From positions 1 through 57,770 of the forward strand of contig JADGJC010000200.1 in assembly GCA_027596075.1 (NCBI GenBank): 57,770 nucleotides of DNA, read 5' to 3'. Source of the stretch: Rhizophlyctis rosea. Its lineage: Eukaryota; Chytridiomycota; Chytridiomycetes; Rhizophlyctidales; Rhizophlyctidaceae. Below are positions 9,873-21,300 of this stretch, in pieces; positions within the stretch are counted from its first letter, which is position 1; every line of letters begins with the position of its first letter. The notes beneath the pieces were generated by a model, which saw nothing but the letters and a program-made list of their open reading frames with translations, did not search any database and was not told where the DNA came from. The position numbers and the translations under genes were made by a program.

Positions 9873-12800
9873 CTACCCAACCGCTACAGCCTTACCCCCG
9901 CCACCCTGCGCCGTCTCCACCTTAGACCTGATGTTCCGAAAAAACAGACCCAAAAGATCAGTGAACAACCTCACCTCTTTGTGAAATAACCAAAGCAGCA
10001 AAATCATTCAAACCCTTCAGAGCTCCGCCTCAAACTCACCTCTCAACAACCCCCTCCCACCCCTTCTCTCTCAAAACCCCCGCCAACCGATGATTAACCC
10101 CAACAACCTCCCTCAACTTATTCTTCAACTCCCTACTCGTCTTCCGATAATAATACAAATCCTTCTCCAACTCTTGTATCTTCCCCTTCGCAACTCCCAA
10201 GTCCTCGTTCCCGCTACCTTCAGACACACTACAAGGAACCAAAATATAAATAAAGCCACCAAAACAACAGCAAAACCTCACAAACACACAACACATACCT
10301 ATCAGTCTGCACGCCCACATCCTCAATCCCCGTAATCCTCATCACCTCTCCTCCCTTCCCCTTCCCATTCCTCCTCCTCCTCTCCGCCATCCTCTCCTCC
10401 TCCACCAACTCCCCCACCGCAACCCCAGCATTCAACTCCACCAAACACAATCGTGCCTCATATTCCTCCCTCAACGCCTGCATCCTCTCCTCATAAACCT
10501 GCACAACCTCCTTAACACGCGGCAAGTCCACGTCCTGCCCTGCCGCGCGGAAAGTAACGGATTTCAGCTCCTTTCGTAGTGTGAGGAGTTGCTGGAGGAG
10601 GTGGGAGAGGATGTGGGTGGGTGTTTGGGTGGGGGTGGTTTTCTGTGGGCAGACTTCGGTGAGCAAATCATAGAAAATTGCCTATACCGCTTATTGAGAT
10701 GACATGAAAAACTCCCTTACCAAATCATTAATAACCTTCCAAACTTCTTCATCGCCCTCAAACGCCTTCCCAACCGCATCCCAATCAATCCTCTCAACCT
10801 CGCCATCACCGACACCATTATCACCACCCGGCTCTGGCCGTTGTCCTTCGTCATCGGCATTCAGTCTCGCTAAGTGCAAATCCAAAAATTCCCGCAGTCA
10901 AAAACCGCAAAGGTTCTTGCAATTCATCAACTCAGAAACATACCTTCAGCCCTCATCTTCTCCCCCCTAACCCACTCCGCCTCCGCCTTCACCCTCTCCC
11001 TATCCTCCATCAACCGCATCAACCTCGCTTGCAGCTCTTCGCTCGCTGCGTCCTGTCGTATAGAAAAACATGATCGACGTTTCCGCCACGCCACTCGTCA
11101 CTCTTCCCCCATCCAAATCAATTCATCCAAGGAACAATCAGCAAATGAGAAATACAACACACCTCAACATCCAACTCCTCCACCATATGCTCCACCTCAG
11201 CAATCTCCCGATCAATCGCATGCACCGCATGTCGCACCTCCCGATGCTGCTTGCTCAGCGCGTGGTACTTGCGGAAATTCTGCTCAAAATGAAAAAGTTA
11301 TGATCAGCATCCGCCTTGATTCCTATCCCCATTCTATGCTCTATCGTCATGGAAAACCCACCTCAACCCTCACACTCCCGGCATCATCCGAGCTGTCAGT
11401 CCGCATAACAGGAGCAGACATCGCTTTCCTAAAATCATTTCCTTTCCGTCCTTCGTCCCGACGCAACGGAGTCTCATGTCCCCGTCTCTCCTCCACATCC
11501 TTCTCCTGCCCATCTCCAACCTCATGCTCATTCGACCGTCCCCCATGATCGCTCTTTTCCGACTCAGCCCTAAAACGCACCAAAAAACAAAACTCAGTAC
11601 CCGCTCCCGCACCCCACTTGCAAATCCACCGGATCAAAATAAAAACTTACACACTCCTCCTCCTCCTCCCCGCAATTCCCACACCCACCACTCCACCCTT
11701 CCCACCAACCTTCTCCCTCAACCCAACAACCTCCTCACTCTTCCTATCCAACTTCTTCTTCAACCCCTCCACAACACCCTCCAACCCCCTCAATTTCTTC
11801 GCATCCTCTTCATGCTGCTTCCGCATCGCTTGCAGCTCTTTTGTGCGGCGTGTGTCGAGTTCGGAGGATTTCTCCGCATCTTTTTGGTAACAGAAGATAT
11901 TCAATTTCATGGTTTACCGAGAATGCATTGTCCTGCCAGCAAGAGGACGAGCAAAACAGGGACGCCACATACCTTCTTTCATCTTCTTCCTCAACCCACT
12001 CGCAACACCCGCCACCTTCTCCACCTCCGCCTGCAACTCCACAACTTTTCGTTCAAGACCTTCCTTCGCAATGCTCAACTTTTCATGCTCTTTGTGCTTT
12101 TGTTTCAGCTTCGTGATCTGGGAATTGTATAAGCCACAATCTGTCAGAATCAACATCTCTTCAATTGAATTCACTCAATCGCTCGTCACCTGTCCCTCCA
12201 AATTCCGCAGTTTCCGCTCATATTCCTCTCTCAATTTCTCTTTCATCTACCATGGGAGGGGCAATATCAGGTTAACGTTGATTTCGCAAAACTACTCACA
12301 TGTTCAGTAAATAAAATCAATCCAACTTACCGCTTCCTTCTCTCCAACCTCCCCCTTCATCTTCGCCACCTCCCTCTCCCACCCCTCAACTTCCCTCTCA
12401 AGCCGCTGTATCACATCCGCATAATGTTGCTTCATCTTCTCCGCCCTGCAACCAAAATCCCGACGTCAATCCAAACTAACCCCCAGCAAGCAAAAATCAA
12501 ATCCCAAAAAACTCACGCCTTATGCGCCTTATGCAACTCCTTCACCAACTCCACCCTCGCCTTATTCGCATGATCGAGTTTCTGAGACATGGCACTATCC
12601 GGACGCGAGGCTGCATCTTTTTCGTCGCTTTCTTCCGTGTCGTCGTCGCCGTCTTCGTGGTTTCCGCGATCAAGGCTGCGACTTTGGAAAAGGGGCGTGA
12701 ATGTCAAAATTTTTTCGAAGGTATTGCAACGATTTGGAGCACTCTCATACCTGAAATGAACAGGATATTCCTCATCCCCTCCATCCTCGCCTTTTGAGCT

Positions 12801-15800
12801 CTCACTCTGCAAGTAACAACTTGCATCAATGATGTCCGCCCGCTAATTCTCCGAACCAAAACTAAAACCCCGAAAATTTGATATTACCTCCACCACATCC
12901 TGCTCCCCACCCTCATCCGTTTGAGCCTCCCCATCCACAAGCGACGCCTTCGCATCAAAATACGCCGTAACCTCCTCCCGCAACTTATCAAGATCCTCCT
13001 TCAGCGCATCGTTCTCGACAATCAGATCCGTGTTGACGCTAGTGAAGGAGCAAATGTCAAAACTCATGCGAGCATTGAATGATCATTTCACCCAGGTCAC
13101 AAGACAGTAATATCCAAACCACCATCGTCCCGCTATGCACCCGCCATAAAAGACACACACCTTTCCAACCTCTGCAGCAACACTTCCTTATCCCTAACTA
13201 CTCCCTCCCACTCTTCCACCCTCCCCCTCGCATCCTCCAACTCTTTCCTACAAGCCTCCAAAGCCTTACAACTCGTAAACAAATCGTCTTCAAGCCGCTT
13301 CACCGTTGCCGCATGATCCGCTAAAGTATCCGTACTAGGCCTGTTCCAAGCACGCAAGCGCAGTACTTAACGTCGATGTTCATAACGCTTTTTAAGTTTG
13401 TAAAGTGAATTACCTTGACTTCAATGATTTTCTGCGCTGGGATCGAGCTACCGAGTTGAAAGTCGTCGGTTTGGATGACGATGCCGGATTCGAAGTGGCC
13501 GTGGATGGAGTTACAAGACGTGGAAGGTAGGACTCCGGTTGGTCTGTCATGCATTAGCCAGATGAGAACCATGCAATGCAACGCCAAAACCTTACCATTG
13601 CACTTACCGGAGACGGCAGCGTCAACTACGGCACTAAACCAAGACAGGCGCTTTTTAGTACCACCGGGCACCGATGCAGATGTTAAAACCCAATCAACGA
13701 TCGTACCTCTCACCCCGATACTTTTCCACAACACCCCACCCCTTGTCCATGGTCCCATCACCGCCCTTCCTCCTCCCCATCGCGCATAGCGCATTCATAA
13801 CCAAATTCAAATCCTCCTCCATCTCCATCGCGTGCTGGCGAATGGGTCGAAGCTCTCCTTCCGCGATTTCCAGTCGTGACTCCAGGTCTGTGACGGTGCT
13901 GCGAGATTCCTACATTCGGGCGAATCGCTGTCACGAGCTGATAGACATATTGGCAGGAGGAACCAATGTCGTCCTTACCGCAAGAAGCTGCTCAAGCTCC
14001 ATCACCCGCTCCTCAAGTTCCGATTTCTCCTTCCGAACAGACTCGAGGTCTTTCACGGCGTCTAAAGTGCGACCATCAATCACTCTCTTTCTCGCATGTT
14101 GCTAATATCATCAATAGCTACCTGTCGCCTTGAGCGTCCTGCTGCGCACCTCATCCACAATAAATTGCATCCATTGATCATTGTCCATTTCATGTAATGC
14201 TTGCAAGTTCATTCCTTTCGTTTCTTGCTCCTCTGTCTCTTGATTACGTCGATCTTCTGCCTCAGCTTCGAGCAGGTCAATTTTCTGCTGCATATCAGCC
14301 AGTCTAGTTGCCTAGAATGATCCATCACGGGTCAATGTAATGAAAAATAATTTTTAGCCACAAGTCAGGACGTACCGTCAAATCCACAGAATTCATGACA
14401 GGCTTATTCTGGATATTCCGTGCTCTGTTGGCGTATTTGAGAGTGTTGAGGGACTCTTCCATATCGTCTTCCAGGGGACTGTAAATTCCAATCTTGGTCA
14501 GCTCCACAAATGTAAATTTCACCCAGAGTGAAGATCAATAGTACCTTATGCAGGCAATCATCAACGTCTGAAAAATGAAAGCGTGTCAAGACGGTTGGAA
14601 GATTCCTCGGCTATGAATAATCAACTTACTTTGGCATTTCCACCCAAAGAATCCTGAAGCAATCTCGTCAGTTTCGAATCACGATATGGGGCCCAACGCT
14701 CGGCCGAACTCGGAGTTCCAGGTTGGTTTCGCTTCTCATCCCCAAGAATGCTTATGACATTACCAAGTGCGAGGAGTCCAGAATTGATCTATATCATGCA
14801 TAATTGATCAACAATCACTGAGGTACTCGATAAAGCAAATGGACGTACTTTGATTGACTCTTTGAATCGAACCCCTTCCGCTCCTGTCCGCTTCAGTCGC
14901 TCGGATCCTTTTGATACGGAATTCCGTCCGTCAGTAATCCTGCCGGCTCCTACGTGATGTCAACCACGATGTCGCTTACCCGCCAGGTCCACCAAGTGCA
15001 ATTTGGACGACTTCCACACTGCACTCCGACGCCTCCGTCCCTCGCCCTTAACGGTCTCAACATTCTCCACATCCCCTTCTCCACCGTCCAGCTGCGACAG
15101 ATCTACACGTTGCTCCAAAGTGATGGTAAAAATGGCATGAGAACGGCTTGAGTGCATGTGGACCTGAGTGTCTCCCGTTGTGCGAGCGGTGCTGCCAAAT
15201 TCCAGACAGCTGCAACTTATTGGATCAGAGCAGGTACACATAGAGATGATGCTTGGAAAGCAATACCTAAGCATTTCAGCGGCGGATGAAACGACCTCCT
15301 CATGGATCCCAGTGACGGTAATGACTCCATTCTTGTCACGAATGGCTATATCTTTGTGATCCGTCTCGGGTACTAATAGGTCTCGAACCTATTGACTGAG
15401 GTGAGCAAAACATCTGGATATTGATTCACATTCACTCCACTCTTCGATGACGTACCTGTTCTTGGTATATTTCCAAAAATGCCACCTTGACGACATTTTC
15501 GACCTTCGAATCAGCCTGTGATTTAGCCTGCAAATGACAGTCAGCATATCATCACACGTTCATCCGAATCATTCCGGAGTCTTGCCTCAAGCTTGTCAAA
15601 CAAGTAATGAACCACTCTCGGAATAACACCTTGCGCCTCCTCCTGCAATGTGGCCGTGTAATTAGACCCCAAAGTATACGTCTTCCCACTGCCCGTCTGT
15701 CCGCTGCAATCACGTCCAATATCAGTCTCAAAAGATTCAAAAAAGCCGGCAGCCAACAACGCACTACGTCAAAACAGTCGCATTGAACCCATCAAGAAAC

Positions 15801-16155
15801 CCATCCACAAGCGGTGTCGTCGCGTCGGCTACTTCGTCCTGGCGAGCATCGACACTAAAGACCTGGTCGAACGTGAAGGTTCTTTTGTTGGCCGGTGGGT
15901 CGGTTTCGCGGCTTATGCGGACGGCGTCCGCGGTGTGGGAGATGCAGGTGCGGAGGGAGCGTGGGGTTGTGGAAAGGGCGGCGGGTGGTCGGACCTGGTG
16001 AGAGTGGTGGGGGTTATTTTAGGATGTTGTGAGATCGCCTTCAAGTACGAAACACTCGAATTCCCAGGCAGCAGATCTGCTCTCTTTGCGGCACTTACCC
16101 TCACTGCCACCCTTACAGACACGCTCGTTTGCGGTTGTGTGTACGTTGTTAACAT
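9873..16155 (-). CDS. Kinesin-4 family motor protein (KIF4/KIF21/FRA1-like)
   Basis: About 30 exons encode roughly 1,370 residues. Motor exons that join in phase: 16099-16155, 15765-15994, 15586-15703, 15456-15527, 15267-15388, 14980-15209, 14849-14907, 14630-14788, 14545-14567, 14376-14478, 14122-14311, 13979-14061, 13707-13909. Motor hallmarks in order: VRVAVRVRPP, the P-loop [12 protein letters not shown], switch [11 protein letters not shown], switch [21 protein letters not shown], and [19 protein letters not shown], the neck-proximal signature typical of kinesin-4. The rest is long coiled coil, with a conserved-looking tail [18 protein letters not shown]. The final exon, 9873-9927, joins by a clean phase-2 intron and ends in TAG. 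The family drives plus-end microtubule movement and controls microtubule dynamics. One intron (15528-15585) appears to use a GC donor. Confidence 0.95.
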
Positions 16156-18323
16156 ATCAGATATTCTGTCAGCCGATATTGACGTGAGAAACGCTCATTT
16201 GGTGAGGTGTGAGGGAGCAAGATCGTCCCAGTGATACTCAGTGTTGTGAAAGGGAGGGAAAGAGCATCATATGGGATGGACACAGTCACACAGATTTGGT
16301 CAGCGGCAAGTCCGAGTTGATGGACACACTCAAACAAGGACCCTGTGGCGCAGGAAACGTGTTGTGGGGGTGCAGACCTCTCATTAGAAATGTTGTCCTT
16401 GGAGGAAGCTGAAGGACGCAAAGGTCTTGCCATCATCTGCTTGCGCGAGAGTTCATGATATAGTCATCATAGGGGCTCAACTGCTGCCGCAGAATGACGT
16501 TCAATGTCCGAAATCATAAAACTTGTTTCGCAAAGTGCTAAAAACGCACATAGACGGGAGGAGCAGGATACCACACATCAGCCAGCACAGCCTCATCATC
16601 AGATGAATCCAACGAACTCATTTGCACAAGTCTAGTTACGCAAACAGAGGTTTATAATAAAGCGCCTGTGCTATCTGTGCTGCAGGCTGCCAAGGTTGGG
16701 GACACCGCCCCGCACTGCCTCCAGAATGTCACAACCTCCTTCTTCCACTGGATTAGATCAGTGGAATTTGGTTAACGGCTGGAAACCTCTGCGGGAACAG
16801 GTGTTCAATGAATGGAGCATATTAGCAAGAGAGTTGCATGGTCACAAGGTGACTGCTCGCAACGCGCACTTCAATCAGAAGGTGCTTGCCCGATAGTTTG
16901 ATGTTCCCGGAAATAGGACAATTCCCCAATGGCCATCATTAGAGTCTCGAGTAGGATGAATGCTTCAGCATGGAAATGACACCGCCTCGAACTCGAAAGC
17001 TGGGAGTAGTATCCCTTTTATCTTGGACCTCACCAATGTTCCAGAGGAACATGCTGACAATTACGCCACTCAAATCCTACATTGAATTTTGAAACGCCTC
17101 CATCTCTGGGATATCAAGCTTCGCGCGTTCGTGCAGGCAACCTTCAACCATAATCGAAATGTTGTGCGACAAAGATTATTGACTTCAGTGCGCCAAAGTT
17201 GCAGTTGTTGTCTTGAGTCTTGAAAGTCTCTTCGCTTCACCGCCACTGCTCGCTTGTGGCCACCTTTACGCCTTGGCATACCCCTGGGGCTGAGATGTGA
17301 CTTTTTGTGGGCTCAAGCATAAGGTTATGCAGGTCCCTTTCTTTCGTCTATGAGTATTTGAAGCGTGTTTACTGTGTTTAATTGCGATCAAAATGAGCAC
17401 CGCCCCAACCGTACCTCGCAAAGCTCCGAATAGATTGGCAGAATGAAAGCCCAGGTTTGCGCGCTGCGCTGTGCTCGCCTCCGGGTCTTCTTGAACTATG
17501 ATGACTGATAGGTTATGTTCCCTTTGCGCGTTGATTCTATCTGGCATGATGGCATCAATCTATCTAACATCGACCAACAAGTTTAACACCCTAACAAATT
17601 CCTGGCACGGACCCATGGGGGCCTGGTGGAGGACAGGACCCCTGAGAGCCAATATGAGGCGGTGCTCCGACGCGTGGAAATTGGGTGAAATTGGTCGGAC
17701 TCAAGATCGCATGTGACACACAACTCATACAAAGTCACACAAGCGAATGCAGGGCGCGCACGGCTTCCGGAGGTGCGAAGGGGAGCGAGAGCCGCCAAGT
17801 CATCAGCAACAGCCTCATCTTGCATGACTTTCCACACAGTTTTTACTGTCTTCTGTTCACACGGTCAGCTTTGAGTTCAGTCAGTGGCAAAGGAACGTTC
17901 TCAATTGGAGGGAGGCAATTGAATGACAGCCATCAATTGGTGCTCAGCTTGACACGCAGTGGAAGCAGCGGAGGACAGGAGGGACCAGGAGGGCAAGAAG
18001 CAGGACCCGCATGTCAGAGACTCACAATACAATCGCGCTCTGGTCTGCCGCGGTTCAGTTGACACCCGACAGACCTCAACCATAAATATGCGGTTGTCGT
18101 GAAGGCCCTCGTAACTGCACACACAACACAACATATCAATACATTCGCTCACCTTGCACTGTCAATATCGCACATAAACCTCTTCCTGTACATAAGCCAG
18201 TTTTGCATTCACATCACAATATACAAATATCGCATCCGTTGGCATCCACACCTCATCTATCTCAATCCAAATCACACATCCATTCCAAGTTCTGATTCTT
18301 TCGTCTGCAACAATCACAACAAT
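16156..18323. other. Divergent intergenic region, kinesin-4 to ABCA
   Basis: About 2.2 kb with no supportable gene. It contains the third copy of the tRNA A-box-like block at 16338-16361. The last 200 bp before 18324 are rich in ACA/CAA and CATA words, a plausible 5' leader of the transporter. No terminator or other element is recognised. Confidence 0.5.
16338..16361 (+). repeat. Third copy of the tRNA A-box-like block
   Basis: GGACCCTGTGGCGCAGGAAA followed by CGTG matches the end blocks at 875-897 and 2368-2391, and is even closer to the 5' part of initiator tRNA genes. The interior of the element (as in 545-897) is not recognisable here, so the block stands alone. Confidence 0.55.
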
Positions 18324-21300
18324 ATGACTACACACGACGACTCTGCCATTACCTCTCATCTGCAAGTGCCGGACACCACCGAAGCCGGGAGGGAGAGGGG
18401 AGATACAAGATCTTCCCAACTCCCATTAATCGAATCGGATCCCCCGCCTCCCAACCTGTCAACATCCCCTTCACTACGCCAAAGACCTTCCTTCTGGCAT
18501 CAAACCAAGACCCTCTTGTACCGCAACATGCTCATGAAGCGCCATAACCCACGGCAACTGATCGGAGAACTCTTCTTCCCGCTCCTGTTCATCATTCCAC
18601 TGGTATGGATGAATTTACAGGGTAAAGGAACAGCAACAAGGTATCCTGCCGTGACTCAGTTCCCAGACATCCCGATCGTGGCATGGCCTGCTGGACCCAC
18701 TCAGCAGCAGGCATTGGGAAATGTGATCGGCTATGCTCCGCAGGGGAATGCGGACGTAGATGCTGTCATGCAGAGTGTGGTCCAGATGGTCAACTTGCAG
18801 AGGGCTTCGGTTGGAAGTGCGGCGGCCGCTGGCGGTCTTGGTTCGCCTCCAGGTAAGTCTCAATGACGAAGACTTCAATCCCTGCAAAATGTACCGCATC
18901 TCTCAACAATCTCCCCTTCCCCACAACAGCCAACATAACAACCCAATCCTTCGCCACCGACTACGACCTCACCGCCTACTACACCCAAAACCCCAAAGCC
19001 CTCTTCGCCGGCATAATCTTCGACCAAAACTCCTACACCTCCTACACCCTCCGCTTCAACTCCTCCGTCATACCCCGCAGCAGCAACATTCCCGCAACAA
19101 ACAAAGTAAACTGCCGCGACACCTCCTTCTTCCGCTTCCGAGAATGCACACCAGACAATTACCTCTACTCCGGCTTCCTCGGTCTCCAATCAACACTCAA
19201 CTCCGCTATCATGACCCATCGTCTCGCCACTTCCCCGACCGCCACGAGTCGGAATCCGGTGTTTTTGTTCCCGCAAGCGCAGCAGGTGCCCTTACCAGAA
19301 GAGGATATTGTTGTAAGCAGTTCGAGTGGGATTGAGCAGCAGAATAGTATATGGTTAGTTGTAGGGTTATCGTTTCCGTTGACGTATTTGATTACGGCTA
19401 TTGCGGAGGAGAAGGAGAAGAAGATTAAGGAGGGGATGATGATGATGGGGTTGAGGCATTCGAGTTTTTGGGCTGGGTGGGGGATTACGTATGCGGTTAT
19501 TTCGTTGGTTTTGACGTTGGTTATTTTGGTGAGTTGCCGGCATCGTTTTTGACAATGCATACTGTTACCTTTTGGGGCCAGGCCAAGCATTGGAAACTTC
19601 CACTGATACCCGGCCATCTCTTCATGTTATAGATTGTGTCAGTTGCGATCAAGATCTTTCACTACTCCAACATCTTCCTCATTTTCCTTTGCATGTACTT
19701 CTTTACCTTGTCCACCGTTACGTTGGCATTCCCAGTCACGGCATTCTTCAATAAGGCGCGCATAGCATCGTTGATCGGGCCTTTTGCAACTCTTGTACCT
19801 TCTTTGCTCTACTTGCCAGTTCGGGTACGTTCTCATGCCTCTCATGTCGGACAAGTTTACCAGGGATCTCACCTAAATCTAATCCACACTCAATCCCCCT
19901 CACCTCCACCCCAGGACGCCAACCTCTCCTCACCCACCTACCTCCCCCTCGCCCTCTTCTTCTCCCCCATGGGCATGTCCCTCATCGTCGACCGCACCAC
20001 AACCCTCGAAATAAATGGCACAGGCCTCCAATTCAGTAACCTCGTCTCCTCAGGCGTCATCTACCCCTTCATCGGCATCATCTGCGCCATCTTCTGGTAC
20101 GCCCTGCTGGGCTGGTACCTCGACCAGATCGTCCCATCCGCATACGGCGTCAGCAAGCCGTGGTACTTCATCTTTGGCGGGTGGAAGGGGAGGAAATCCA
20201 CCGGACGCGTGGAGGATGAGATTGTGGTGGGCAATGAGGGGTTGAAAGCGGAGAATGTTGAGGATTTGGTGGGGAGTGCCAAAATCGCGGTCGAGATAAA
20301 CGGATTAAAGAAGATCTTCAACGAAGGCAAGACCAAAGGCCCGAAGAAGGAGAAAACGGCTGTAGACGGTGTAACCATGCACCTCTGCGAAGGCGAAATC
20401 TTCGGTCTCCTAGGCCACAACGGCGCCGGCAAATCCACCACCATCCACATGCTCTGCGGCCTCATACCCCCGACAACAGGCACCGCCAAAATCTACGGCC
20501 ACGACATCCGCGAAAACATGGACGAAATCCGCCAGATGATGGGCGTTTGTCCCCAACATGATATTCTCTATGATGATCTTTCTGTGCGGGAACATTTGTT
20601 GATTTTTGCGTGTTTGAAGGGGATGGCTTTGCCTCCTGTTTTGAGTATTTTCCGACCTATTGCTGAGATGGAGGGGATGGATCACCCGACTTATAAGAGG
20701 GTGAAGGAGATTATTCGGGAGATTGATTTGGAGGAGAAGACTGAGGCGAGGAGTAAGGATCTTTCTGGGGGGCAGAAGAGGAAACTTAGTGTTGGGATGG
20801 CGATGGTTGGTGATGGGGTTAAAGTTCTTGTTCTTGACGAGCCTTCTAGCGGTATGGATCCTTTCTCGCGTCGTAAATTGTGGGATTTGTTGGGTCGGAC
20901 TAAACATGACCGGATCACGTTGCTGTCGACACACTTTATGGACGAGGCGGATGTGTTGGCGGACCGGAAGGCTATTTTGTCCAAGGGTCGTGTGCAGTGT
21001 TTGGGGACGAGTTTGTTTTTGAAGAAGCGGTTTGGGATTGGGTATTGGTTGGATGTCGTCTGCGAGAAGGGTCGAGAGCGGGAAGTGAAAGATGTTGTTG
21101 GGGGACTTGTGGATCGTGTTGGGGGTGTGCTGGTCGCTGTTGCTGGGGAGGATGACGCTAATGTTCCTGTTCCCGTCACGAATGTTGCTGCGAACCAGAA
21201 GGCAGGTGTGACGAGCGTAGCATGGGGTGATGGGGATGTAACGACTGAGAGGTGGGAGTTGCCGGCTTCGAGTGTTGATCACTTTCCGGAGTTGTTTACG

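Noticed and set aside
10874..11548. Forward ORFs of over 200 codons within 10874-12132
   Set aside because: They are antisense to kinesin coiled-coil exons that join in phase and are clearly the coding strand.
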